A DNA stretch of 64,000 bases from Bog-473 sp963719485. Lineage in GTDB: Bacteria; Actinomycetota; Acidimicrobiia; Acidimicrobiales; RAAP-2. Each line of letters opens with the position of its first letter. Within the stretch, counting starts at the first letter, position 1. The DNA lies in assembly GCA_963719485.1 (NCBI GenBank), contig OY970387.1, positions 1,116,001 through 1,180,000 of the forward strand, in the 5' to 3' direction. The translations under genes and the position numbers were made by a program. Below the pieces are notes generated by a model that saw only the letters and a list, made by a program, of their open reading frames with translations, did not search any database and was not told where the DNA came from. Below are positions 47,979 to 56,529 of the stretch, piece by piece.

Positions 47979-48617
47979 TCAATGTCGGGGAGGACCGCTA
48001 CGCGGCGGCGCCTCCGGCGCCGCGCCCGAATCCGCACCCTCGTTCGCCGAACGGTAGGTCAGGATCACGATCCCGTCCCCGACGGTCTTGACGTCGTCCA
48101 GGAACATGGTCGGCGGTACCGACACGTCCCCGAAGAGCCGCTTGCCAGTCCCGAGGACGATCGGGAAGACCATGAGCCGGAACTCGTCCACGAGACGGTG
48201 CTCCATCAGCGTCTGCACCAGGGTCGCGCTACCGGCGACCAGCAGATCGCCTGCCAGCTGGCCCTTCAGCGCAACAATCTCGCGCACGACGTCGCCTCTG
48301 ATCACGGAGGAGTTGTTCCACGTGGCGTCTTCGTCCCGGAGCGTGGTGGAGACCACGTACTTGGGCATGGCGTTCATCTTGTCGGCAAAACCCACGGGGT
48401 CCTCCATGGTCGGCCACGCCTGGGCGAACGCCTCGTAGGTGACCCGACCGAGCAGCTGTGCTTCGGCCTCCACGAGCTCGTCGAGCTTGAACTGGTCCCC
48501 TTCGGGGCCCCGGTTGAAGCGGAACGTCCAGCCTCCGTGTTCGAAGGCTTCGGCGCCGCCCGGATCCTCCATGACCCCGTCCAGCGAGACGAACTCGGTG
48601 ACCACGATTCTGCCCAT
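47979..48617 (-). CDS. Dihydrofolate reductase-like (RibD C-terminal domain) protein
   Basis: 212 aa. MGRIVVTEFVSLDGVMEDPGG at the N-terminus, LGRVTYEAFAQAWPTM, YVVSTTLRD, LLVAGSATLVQTLM and LMVFPIVLGTGKRLF are the pattern of DHFR/RibD-C NADPH-dependent reductase-like proteins such as the YyaP/YwjB group. The true DHFR acid residue is not evident, so substrate is unknown. First gene of a probable operon with the DGPF protein and the ECF42 sigma factor, and may be one of their targets. ATG 48617. Confidence 0.87.
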   Translation of the reverse strand: MGRIVVTEFVSLDGVMEDPGGAEAFEHGGWTFRFNRGPEGDQFKLDELVEAEAQLLGRVTYEAFAQAWPTMEDPVGFADKMNAMPKYVVSTTLRDEDATWNNSSVIRGDVVREIVALKGQLAGDLLVAGSATLVQTLMEHRLVDEFRLMVFPIVLGTGKRLFGDVSVPPTMFLDDVKTVGDGIVILTYRSANEGADSGAAPEAPPRSGPPRH

Positions 48618-48773
48618 GACCTGCCTCCATCGTTTTGCCGCCCCGGCCCAGCACCGGCGGTCACCGTCTATACGAACGGGCCGGGCCGAATTCGACAGGC
48701 ACACCGGAGATTTTCTCCGTTGTTCGGCAGACACGGCGAAGTGGCTGTCCGACGGGCCAGACGCCGGCCGGGA

Positions 48774-49157
48774 TCAGCCCGGAGGATCCTCGATCTGCTC
48801 CATGAACTCGAGGCGGATGCCGCCCGGGGCCTCCACGAACGCGATCCGGCGCGTGCCGAACGTGCCGCTGACCGTCCGGGGTCCCCACAGAACTTCGTGG
48901 CGCGCCAGCTCGGCGTCGAGATCGTCCACGAAGAGCGCGGGGTGCAGGAACCCCTCGTCCGGCAACGAGCAGACGTCCTCGTAGATCGCCTTGGTGAACA
49001 AGGTCAGGGCCAGCGCACCGAGCTGGACGTCGGCCCGGCGCCCGTTCTCCCACTCCACCGGTTCGGTCACGGTCGCGCCGGCCGCCTCGAACCAGGCGCA
49101 CGCCTGCTCGAGGTCGGCGACCTTCACGGCCAGATTGGCCAGCCCCGTGACGGGCAT
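48774..49157 (-). CDS. VOC family protein (short)
   Basis: 127 aa, one vicinal-oxygen-chelate domain: GLANLAVKVADLEQACAWF, HPALFVDDLDAELARHEV and RRIAFVEAPGGIRLEFMEQ. The first metal-ligand His of the standard motif is replaced by Asn (LANLAV), so it may be non-catalytic or depend on its partner. Its ATG overlaps the stop of the second VOC gene (ATGA). Confidence 0.82.
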   Translation of the reverse strand: MPVTGLANLAVKVADLEQACAWFEAAGATVTEPVEWENGRRADVQLGALALTLFTKAIYEDVCSLPDEGFLHPALFVDDLDAELARHEVLWGPRTVSGTFGTRRIAFVEAPGGIRLEFMEQIEDPPG

Positions 49158-49651
49158 CAGTGCAGCGGAGTGCCGTACAGCGAGCCGAGATCCTCGGCGA
49201 TGAGCTCGAGGCGCACACCATCGGGGTCCGAGAAGTACAGCGAGATCTCGCTCTCGATCTGCGTCGGGACGCCCGCCTCTTCCAGCCGGGCCCGGGCGGC
49301 GTCCCACTGCGCCCGGTCCACCGAGATGGCGATGTGGTGGAAGCCCCCGAGCACTTCGGTGTACGGCTCGAGGCCGAGGTCCGGGAAATCGAAGAAGGCC
49401 AGGGTGTTGTCGTGCCCCAGGTCGAAGAACAGGTGGGTCGACCCCTTGTAGTCCCGGTTCTCGAACAGCTCGGCCAGCGGGAAGCCGAGGAGGCCTTGGT
49501 AGAACCGGATGGTCTGCTCGACGTCGGAGCAGAGCAGCGCAACATGATGGACGCCCCTGGCGGTCGACGTCGGGCGCGCCGCCGGCTCCTGCAGGTAGGT
49601 CGCGCGCAGCCGCTCCCGCTCCGCCGCCGCGGCCTCCAGGTCGACGCTCAC
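49157..49651 (-). CDS. VOC family protein, extradiol dioxygenase-like
   Basis: 164 aa. GVHHVALLCSDVEQTIRFYQGLLGFPL, GSTHLFFDLGHDNTLAFFDFPD, GFHHIAISVD and SLYFSDPDGVRLELIAED keep the two His and the Glu of a mononuclear metal site (here HHVALL, HHIAIS and LELIAE). Resembles extradiol-type or glyoxalase proteins linked to catabolism. GTG 49651 overlaps the amidohydrolase stop (GTGA), so the three genes form an operon. Confidence 0.84.
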   Translation of the reverse strand: MSVDLEAAAAERERLRATYLQEPAARPTSTARGVHHVALLCSDVEQTIRFYQGLLGFPLAELFENRDYKGSTHLFFDLGHDNTLAFFDFPDLGLEPYTEVLGGFHHIAISVDRAQWDAARARLEEAGVPTQIESEISLYFSDPDGVRLELIAEDLGSLYGTPLH

Positions 49652-50796
49652 AGGCCGAGGAGCCACGCGGCGTTGGCTCCCAACATGTTGGACCGGGCGG
49701 GGTCCGCCAGTCCCGCCACGGCCCGCTGCGCCTGCGCCATCGGGTCTGCCACTCCTTCGGCGTGGGGCCAGTCGCTGCCGAGCATGAAAGTGTCGTCACC
49801 GACCTTGGGGACGAGACGATTCGGCATCTCGTAGGGAAGCGCCGCCACCCGCACCTGACGCAGGAAGTACTCAGACGGGCGATCGGCCAGGTTGTGGAAC
49901 GGCTCGCCGTGGCGCAGGGTGTAGAAGTCCGACGCTCCGTCGATGTGCAGCAGGAAGTGCGGCACCCAGCTCGCCGTCAACTCGACCACCCCGACCCGCA
50001 GGCGGGGGAAGCGCTCGAGCACCCCGGTGAGGATCAGATTGGCCAGGGCGACGGCGGGAGCCAGGTACAAGAAGATCGAGTCGAAGAGCTGCTCGCCGTC
50101 CTCGTGTTCCCCCGTCCGCCAGGCCGGGTGGAGCGGGCTCTCGAATTCCGAGACGTGGAACACGGGAGCGACGCCTTCGTCACTGCATGCGCCCCACACC
50201 GGATCGAAGTCCGCGTGCGAGAGCGGCTTCCCGTCGACCGGCGCCGGCGCGATCATCGCGAGGCGCAGCCCTTGCGCCCGCACCCGTCTGATCTCCTCGA
50301 CCGCCCACGCCGGATCGTGCAAGAGGACGTGGGCCACCCCGAAGAGACGTCCTGCAGCCTCCCCGCACACGTCGGCGACGAAGCGGTTGTAGGCCCGGGC
50401 GTTGGCGCGCTGCGCATCGCGGTCCGAAGCCAGGCGCTGTTCCCACAAGAGGCCGTAGTTCGGGAACATGACCGCAGCGTCGAGCCCGAACTCGTCGAGG
50501 GATGCCAGGCGGGCGCCGGCCAGGCGGTAGGAGTCAGGCACCAACTCGTCGAACGACGCTGGTGCGCGCTCACCGCGCAAACGGCGGAGGCGGTCCTCCC
50601 CGATCAGGTTGGAGCGCTCGGGGATCGGGACCTCGAGCGGTGTCAGCCTGCTGCCCCGCCAGGTCAACCACGGCCACCCGGCGTCGTCGTCGGCGATGGA
50701 CAGGGCAGCGGAGCGCTGTGCGGGGTCGATGTATTCGGACCACGTCGTCCTCGACTCGAACAGATGCTGGTCGACGTCGATGGTCTGCAGCGTCAC
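49648..50796 (-). CDS. Amidohydrolase family protein (ACMSD-like, amidohydrolase_2)
   Basis: 382-aa metal-dependent hydrolase or decarboxylase. IDVDQHLFESRTTW takes the place of the DxHxH-type metal motif; only one His is present there (DQH), as in a subset of amidohydrolase_2 proteins. APVFHVSEF supplies another His, and GSDWPHAEG the C-terminal Asp. GTG 50796 (VTLQTIDVDQ) was chosen; the frame runs on into antisense of the MFS gene. With the two VOC genes it suggests a small catabolic operon for an aromatic or similar compound, substrate unknown. Confidence 0.83.
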   Translation of the reverse strand: MTLQTIDVDQHLFESRTTWSEYIDPAQRSAALSIADDDAGWPWLTWRGSRLTPLEVPIPERSNLIGEDRLRRLRGERAPASFDELVPDSYRLAGARLASLDEFGLDAAVMFPNYGLLWEQRLASDRDAQRANARAYNRFVADVCGEAAGRLFGVAHVLLHDPAWAVEEIRRVRAQGLRLAMIAPAPVDGKPLSHADFDPVWGACSDEGVAPVFHVSEFESPLHPAWRTGEHEDGEQLFDSIFLYLAPAVALANLILTGVLERFPRLRVGVVELTASWVPHFLLHIDGASDFYTLRHGEPFHNLADRPSEYFLRQVRVAALPYEMPNRLVPKVGDDTFMLGSDWPHAEGVADPMAQAQRAVAGLADPARSNMLGANAAWLLGL

Positions 50797-50847
50797 ATGC
50801 CCTCCCGGCGCAGAGTACCAGCGGCCGTTCCCCCTAGTCTCGCCGGC

Positions 50848-52236
50848 ATGGACGGGGGCGTTCGGGGCGACGGGTTGTGGGCACCGCACCGCCGCGCGCT
50901 GACGCTCGGCCTGGTGCTCACGGTGACCTTCGTCGCTTCGGAGGCGTTGGCCGTCATCACCGTGATGCCGCTGGTGGCCCGGGATCTGCACGGACTCGCG
51001 CTCTATGGCTGGGTGTTCTCGACCTTCCAGTTGGCCAGTCTGGTGGGGATCGTCGCCGCCGGCCGCGACGCGGACCGTCACGGCCCGGCCCGACCGTACG
51101 TCGCGGGCTTGGTCCTTTTCGCGGCGGGGCTCCTCGTCGCCGGCCTCGCTCCGTTCATGTGGGTGCTGGTCGCCGGGCGCTGCCTGCAGGGGCTCGGCGC
51201 CGGAGCGGTGCCGGCCGTGGCCTACGTGGCCATCGGGCGCAGTCTGCGGGAGACGCAGCGGGCCCGGATGATGGCGGTCCTGTCGACCGCCTGGGTGGTC
51301 CCGGGCATTGTCGGTCCGGGAGTGGCGGCGGTGGTCGCCCATCTCTTCGGGTGGCGCTGGGTGTTCCTCGGCCTCATCCCCCTGGTCGCGGTCGCGGGGC
51401 CGATCGCCGTGCCGGCGCTCGTGCGACTCGGTCGTACCGACATGCCGCCGGCCGAGGAGCATCGCATCGCCGATGCCGTGCGTACCGCGCTCGGCGCAGC
51501 CTGCGTGCTCGGGGCGCTGAGCGCACGCAACCTCCTGGTCGGCCTCGGGCTGGGGGTGCTCGGCGTCGCGGTCGGGTTCGCTCCGCTGCGCCGGCTCCTG
51601 CCCGCCGGCACGTTGCGCGCCGCCCGCGGTCTCCCGGCCACCATCTTGAGCCGGGGACTCGTGACTTTCGCCTTCTTCGGCGCCGACGCCTACGTCACCT
51701 TGACCATCACGAGCGTCCGCGACCACAGCACCCTCGTCGCCGGTGCGGTCGTCACGGCCTCGACCCTCGCCTGGACCATCGGCGCCTGGATCCAGGCGCG
51801 GCTCAACGACCGCTGGGAGGGCGCGCGTCTCGTGCGAACCGGGCTCGCCCTGATACTGCTCGGCACCGCCGGCATGGCTTGGCAGCTCCGCCCCGGCGTG
51901 CCGGTCTGGGAGGCGTTCGTCGCCTGGTCGGTGGCGGGTTTGGGGATGGGTCTGGCCTATGCACCGATCTCACTCATGATGCTGCGGGCCGCTCCCCCCG
52001 GCCGCGAGGGCTGGGCCTCGGCCTCCTTGAACCTGGCCGATGTCCTCGGGATCGCGCTCGGCGTGGGCATCGGCGGTGCCGCCGTGGCCACGTTCTCGCG
52101 GGGTGCGCGACCGGTCGCCGGCGGTGTGCTGGTCGCGTTCGCCGTGGCGGGGCTCGCGGCGGTGTTGGCACTGGTCATCGCTCGCCGCCTGCCCGGGTCG
52201 CTGGTGCGCGTCCAGGAGTCGCCGGTCAGTCGATAG
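50848..52236 (+). CDS. MFS transporter
   Basis: 462 aa with about 14 hydrophobic segments. LTLGLVLTVTFVASEALAVITVMPLVARDL, GWVFSTFQLASLVGIVAAGRDADRHG (motif A-like, key part GRDADRHGPA) and AGRCLQGLGAGAVPAVAYV are typical of DHA2/EmrB-like or related drug/solute exporters. Substrate unknown. ATG 50848, divergent from the amidohydrolase 52 bp away; the 3' end overlaps the end of convergent pheA by 11 bp. Confidence 0.85.
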   Translation: MDGGVRGDGLWAPHRRALTLGLVLTVTFVASEALAVITVMPLVARDLHGLALYGWVFSTFQLASLVGIVAAGRDADRHGPARPYVAGLVLFAAGLLVAGLAPFMWVLVAGRCLQGLGAGAVPAVAYVAIGRSLRETQRARMMAVLSTAWVVPGIVGPGVAAVVAHLFGWRWVFLGLIPLVAVAGPIAVPALVRLGRTDMPPAEEHRIADAVRTALGAACVLGALSARNLLVGLGLGVLGVAVGFAPLRRLLPAGTLRAARGLPATILSRGLVTFAFFGADAYVTLTITSVRDHSTLVAGAVVTASTLAWTIGAWIQARLNDRWEGARLVRTGLALILLGTAGMAWQLRPGVPVWEAFVAWSVAGLGMGLAYAPISLMMLRAAPPGREGWASASLNLADVLGIALGVGIGGAAVATFSRGARPVAGGVLVAFAVAGLAAVLALVIARRLPGSLVRVQESPVSR

Positions 52237-53157
52237 CGCTGCGGATGCCGCCCAACCAGGCATCGGCGGCCTGCCATGCCTTGTCGGCCTGCCGCCGCTG
52301 CTCGGGTCCGTGCTCCCCGGCGGCCGGATACGAACCGAGGAATTTCACACCGGCCAGGCTGGCGTGGAGGTCACGCAGGCAGTCCGCCACCACCTCGTCG
52401 CCGACGTGACCCGACAGGTCGATGACGAAGCAGTAGTCGCCGAGGGCCTGCTTCGTCGGGCGGGACTCGAGCTTCGTCAGGTTGATGTTGCGGGCGGCGA
52501 ACTGGCCCAAAATGCCATGCAGGCTGCCGGGATGGTCGGCACGCTGGAAGCAGACGATGCTCGTCTTGTCGTGTCCCGTCGGCGCCGGCACGCGGCTTCG
52601 GGCGAGGAGGACGAAGCGCGTCTGGTTCTCCGGGTGGTCCTCGACGTCCTCTGCCACGATGGTCAGGCCGTACCGCTCTGCGGCCAGCCGGGGCGCGATG
52701 GCGGCTTCGCCGACGGCGCCGGACTCCCCCAGCACCCGCGCCGCGTCGGCCGTGGAGTTGGCCGCACGCTGCTCGGCCCCCGGCAGCGCCCGAGCCAGGT
52801 ACTTCTGGCACTGGGCGAGGGCATGGGGGTACGACGACACCGAGTGGATGTCAGCGAGCCCGGTGCCCGGTACTGCCATGAGGTGGAGGTGGATGTCCAT
52901 GACGACCTCACGCTGAATATGCAGGTCGACGTCGTGGATGAGCCCGTCGATGGTGGCGCTGACCGTCCCCTCGATCCCGTTCTCAATGGGCACGAAACCG
53001 AGGTCGACCTCCCCGCGGCAACGGCCTCGAGCACCGCGGTGATGGAGACGAGAGCGGTCAGGTCGGCCCGGGCCAGGTCGGGCTGGGTCAGGAGCGCCTC
53101 CTGCGTGAAGGTGGCCGCCGGGCCGAAGTACGCCACGGAGGTCGCAGGAGGGTTCAC
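52226..53157 (-). CDS. pheA: Prephenate dehydratase, apparent frameshift
   Basis: Converts prephenate to phenylpyruvate in phenylalanine synthesis; monofunctional form, about 310 aa once repaired. First frame: VAYFGPAATFTQEALL and SITAVLEAVAAG. The second frame takes over at EVDLGFVPIENGIEGTVS and continues through the catalytic NQTRFVLLARS and the regulatory ACT domain with NLTKLESRPTKQALGDYCFVID, which binds Phe. The switch is at CCCC 53012-53015 (G4 on the coding strand); one more G restores GCG GGG GAG GTC. GTG 53157. Divergent from larB by only about 23 bp. Confidence 0.9.
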
Positions 53158-53180
53158 AGTTGGGCAGGATAGAGCAGGTC

Positions 53181-53942
53181 ATGGACGCTTCCTCGCTTCG
53201 CACGCTCATCGAAGAGGTCGCCTCGGGCATCTGCACGCCCGATGAGGCCGTCCGCCAGCTACGGCGGCTCCCCTACTCTGACCTGGGCTTTGCCCGGGTG
53301 GACCATCACCGCGACCTCCGCCTGGGCATGCCCGAAGCCGTCTACGGCCCCGGCAAGACCCCGGAGCACTGCGCGTCGGTGGTGGAGGAGCTCCTCTCGG
53401 CGAACGACGGACCGGTCCTCCTGACCCGGGCGACGGAAGCCCAGGTGAAGGCCGTCACGGCCGCCGCCGCCGCCCTCGGCTTCGGCCCGGGTGCGGTCTC
53501 GGAGAGCGGCGCCCTCTCGACGGTGGTCTTTCGTCCGGCAACGCCCAGGGCTGGTGCCGTCGTGGTGATCACGGCCGGCACGGCGGACCTTCCGGTCGCC
53601 ACCGAGTGCACGGCGGTCCTCGGTGCCCTTGGCTTCGCCCCCCAACTGCTCACCGACTGCGGTGTCGCCGGACTGCACCGGCTCCTTGCCGAGCTCGACA
53701 CCCTCGCCATGGCCGACGCGATCGTGGTCATCGCCGGTATGGAGGGCGCGCTGGCGAGCGTGGTGGGTGGGCTGACCCCGGCACCGGTCGTCGCGGTCCC
53801 CACCAGTACCGGCTACGGCGCCGCCTTCGAGGGCGTCACCGCGTTGCTGTCCATGCTTTCCGCCTGCTCCTCGGGCGTCACCGTCGTCGGCATCGACAAC
53901 GGCTACGGCGCGGCCTGCGCGATCGCGCGTCTGCTCCCGTGA
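53181..53942 (+). CDS. larB: Nickel-pincer cofactor biosynthesis protein LarB
   Basis: 253 aa. LarB carboxylates and hydrolyses nicotinic acid adenine dinucleotide to give pyridinium-3,5-dicarboxylate mononucleotide, the first step of the nickel-pincer nucleotide pathway. The N-terminal region LDHHRDLRLGMPEAVYGPGKT (here VDHHRDLRLGMPEAVYG) and the PurE-like C-terminal domain with ATECTAVLGALGF, GMEGALASVVGGL and PTSTGYGA are characteristic. ATG 53181 is preferred to a TTG at 53160. Cotranslated with larC through a GTGA overlap. Confidence 0.9.
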   Translation: MDASSLRTLIEEVASGICTPDEAVRQLRRLPYSDLGFARVDHHRDLRLGMPEAVYGPGKTPEHCASVVEELLSANDGPVLLTRATEAQVKAVTAAAAALGFGPGAVSESGALSTVVFRPATPRAGAVVVITAGTADLPVATECTAVLGALGFAPQLLTDCGVAGLHRLLAELDTLAMADAIVVIAGMEGALASVVGGLTPAPVVAVPTSTGYGAAFEGVTALLSMLSACSSGVTVVGIDNGYGAACAIARLLP

Positions 53943-55159
53943 CGGTGCCGGCGACGGGCGCCTCGACGGTCGCATGGTTCCACTGCTTCGCCGGCATCGC
54001 CGGTGACATGGCTCTGGGGTCGCTCGTCGACGCCGGCGCCGATGTCGACGAGGTCCGCAACCTCCTCAATCGGCTGGCCCTCCCCGGCTGGCACCTCGAG
54101 TTCGAGGAGGACATCCGGGGAGGCATCGCCTGCACCCGGGCCGTCGTCGGGGGCGACGACGTCGTGGTGCGCACCCACGGAGCCATCACCGCTCTCATAG
54201 AGGAGGCCGCGCTGCCGGCGCGGGTGACGGCGCGCGCGCAAGCCGTGTTCCACAAGCTGGCCTCCGTGGAGTCGGCCCTGCACCGGCGCCCGATCGACCA
54301 GGTCCACTTCCACGAGGTCGGCGGTCACGACGCGATCATCGACATCGTCGGGACGTCAGCCGCGCTCGAGGTGCTCGGTGTCGACGAGGTCTGCGCCTCC
54401 GCGGTGGCGACGGGGATGGGCACGGTGCGCAGTGCGCACGGCTGGTTGCCCAATCCGGCGCCCGCCACCGTCCGCCTGCTCGAGGGAATCCCGTCGTACG
54501 GCCGCGATGTCCGGATCGAGCTCACCACACCCACCGGTGCCGCGCTGCTGGCAGCCTTGTCCACGGCGTTCGGTCCCCTCCCCGACATGACGGTCGCGGC
54601 GTCGGGGTTCGGCGGCGGCGCCGGCGAGATGGACGACCTGCCGAACTGCACCCAGGTGGTCATCGGCCGGCGCGCCGGCCTGCCCCCGGTCGGTCCCGGG
54701 CAGGCGGCCATCCTGCTCGAGACGAACCTCGACGACGTGACCGGTGAGCAGCTCGGACATGCCGTCGCCGCCGCGCTCGAGGCCGGAGCGTTGGACGCCT
54801 GGGTGAGTCCCGTCACCATGAAGAAGGGCCGGCCCGGCCACGTGCTCCATGTGTTGACCGAAGCCACCCTCCTGGAGGCCCAGCGCGCCGAGATCCAGCG
54901 TGTGACCGGCACCATGGGGATCCGCGCCACCCCCGTGGAGCGCTGGCCGGTCGCCCGCGCGCTCGAACAGGTCACCGTCGACGGGATCGTCGTCCGCATG
55001 AAGGTCACCAGCGGACGGGCCAAGCCGGAATTCGACGACGTCGCCCTGGTGGCCACCAAGACGGGAGCCCCTCTGCACGAGGTCGCGAGCCGGGCCGAGG
55101 AGGCCTGGCGCGCCGGCCACCCGGCCCCGGGGCCGGGACCGGAGGGTGCACCGGCCTGA
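53939..55159 (+). CDS. larC: Nickel-pincer cofactor nickel insertase LarC
   Basis: 406 aa. LarC inserts nickel into the pincer nucleotide in a CTP-dependent reaction. WFHCFAGIAGDMALGSLVDAG, VHFHEVGGHDAIIDIVG and ETNLDDVTGEQLGHA are the family signatures. In some Firmicutes larC is split and joined by programmed frameshifting; here it is a single ORF. No larE or larA is in this window, so the sulfur-transfer step must be encoded elsewhere. GTG start overlaps larB; the TGA overlaps the decarboxylase ATG (TGATG). Confidence 0.92.
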   Translation: MTVPATGASTVAWFHCFAGIAGDMALGSLVDAGADVDEVRNLLNRLALPGWHLEFEEDIRGGIACTRAVVGGDDVVVRTHGAITALIEEAALPARVTARAQAVFHKLASVESALHRRPIDQVHFHEVGGHDAIIDIVGTSAALEVLGVDEVCASAVATGMGTVRSAHGWLPNPAPATVRLLEGIPSYGRDVRIELTTPTGAALLAALSTAFGPLPDMTVAASGFGGGAGEMDDLPNCTQVVIGRRAGLPPVGPGQAAILLETNLDDVTGEQLGHAVAAALEAGALDAWVSPVTMKKGRPGHVLHVLTEATLLEAQRAEIQRVTGTMGIRATPVERWPVARALEQVTVDGIVVRMKVTSGRAKPEFDDVALVATKTGAPLHEVASRAEEAWRAGHPAPGPGPEGAPA

Positions 55160-56529
55160 TGTCGAGCGCGATGTTCCACTACGACGAGGCGATGACCGAC
55201 CTGATCCTCTCGGCGTGCCGGGAACGGCTGTCCGTGGACCCGGTCGCCCTCGATTTCGGCGGTCTCGTCGAGTCGCTCGACGCCGAGTTGGCCGGGCTGA
55301 TGCGGCCCGAGGGCAACGACGCCGCCCAGGTGCTCAAGGTGTTCGTCGACAAATTGGCGACCGCGGTCGTCTCGTGCGACAGCCCTCGTTTCCTGTCGTT
55401 CATCCCGGCCGCGCCCACCAAGGCCTCGTTGCTCTTCGACATGTTCGTCTCGTGCTCCTCCCTCCACGGGACCTCCTGGCTCGAGGCGGCCGGCGTCGTC
55501 GTGGCCGAGAACCAGGCCCTTGCCGTGCTCTCGGCACAGGCGGGCCTGCCCGAAGGTGCCGGGGGCTGCTTCGTGGCAGGTGGGTCAGCGGGCAACCTCT
55601 CGGCACTCATGGTGGCCCGCGATACGGCCGGGTACCGGCGCGGCGCCGACGCGCCGGCACGACCGCTCGTCGCCCTGAGTGAGGACGCCCACTCGTCGGT
55701 GGGCAAGGCCCTCCAGGTGCTGGGCGTCGGGACGCTCACGGTGCCGTCGCCGCACCACAGGCTGACGGGTGCGGCCCTGCGGGAGGTCCTCCGCGTCGAC
55801 CCGCGCCGGGCCGATGTCATCGCCGTCGTGGCCACCGCGGGGACCACCAACGCCGGCATCGTCGACGACCTGGCGGGGGTGGCCGATGTGGCCGCCGAGC
55901 ACTCCCTGTGGTTCCACATCGACGGCGCCTACGGCGGCGCGGCTGCGTTGTTCGCGCCCTCGGTACGGACCGCGTTCACCGGATTCGAGAAGGCGGACTC
56001 GTTCATCGTCGATCCGCACAAGTGGCTCTTTGCTCCCTTCGACTGCGCGGCGCTCGTCTACCGCCAGCCCAATCTGGCCAAGGCCGTGCACACCCAGGAC
56101 GCGCAGTACCTCGATGTGCTGCACAGCGAGAACCCCGAGGAGTGGAACCCGAGCGACTACGCGTTCCACCTCACGCGGCGGGCCCGCGGGCTGCCGCTCT
56201 GGTTCTCGCTTGCCGTGAACGGCCTGGACGCGTACCGCGACGCGGTGGAGGCAGGCCTGGCCATCGCGCAGCGGGCGGCCGAGCGGATCGCCGCGTCACC
56301 CCACGTCGAGCTGGTGCGCGAGCCCGGCCTCTCCATCGTGCTGTTCCGACGCCCGGGATGGGAGAAGCTCGACTACGAGAGCTGGTCGGCCCGCTTGCTC
56401 CACGACCAGATCGGCTTCGTCACGCCGACGACCTGGGAAGGCGAAACCGTGGCCCGCTTCGCCTTCCTGCACCCCAACACCACCGTGGAGATGATCGACG
56501 AGATCCTCGACTCAATGGCCGAGGCGTGA
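55159..56529 (+). CDS. PLP-dependent group II decarboxylase (aromatic-amino-acid decarboxylase-like)
   Basis: 456-aa fold type I enzyme. The PLP lysine is in SFIVDPHKWLFAPFDCAA, preceded by WFHIDGAYGGAAALF, whose Asp binds the pyridine nitrogen, and FVAGGSAGNLSALMVARD in the phosphate-binding region. Closest in style to aromatic L-amino acid or tyrosine/glutamate decarboxylases; actual substrate unknown. ATG directly overlaps the larC stop, so it is cotranslated with the larBC pair although no metabolic link is obvious. Its 3' end overlaps the convergent DsbA-like gene by 18 bp. Confidence 0.87.
   Translation: MSSAMFHYDEAMTDLILSACRERLSVDPVALDFGGLVESLDAELAGLMRPEGNDAAQVLKVFVDKLATAVVSCDSPRFLSFIPAAPTKASLLFDMFVSCSSLHGTSWLEAAGVVVAENQALAVLSAQAGLPEGAGGCFVAGGSAGNLSALMVARDTAGYRRGADAPARPLVALSEDAHSSVGKALQVLGVGTLTVPSPHHRLTGAALREVLRVDPRRADVIAVVATAGTTNAGIVDDLAGVADVAAEHSLWFHIDGAYGGAAALFAPSVRTAFTGFEKADSFIVDPHKWLFAPFDCAALVYRQPNLAKAVHTQDAQYLDVLHSENPEEWNPSDYAFHLTRRARGLPLWFSLAVNGLDAYRDAVEAGLAIAQRAAERIAASPHVELVREPGLSIVLFRRPGWEKLDYESWSARLLHDQIGFVTPTTWEGETVARFAFLHPNTTVEMIDEILDSMAEA

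Noticed and set aside
53939..55159. Programmed frameshift in larC as known from some Firmicutes
   Set aside because: larC is one continuous 406-codon frame with all family motifs, so no recoding is needed.
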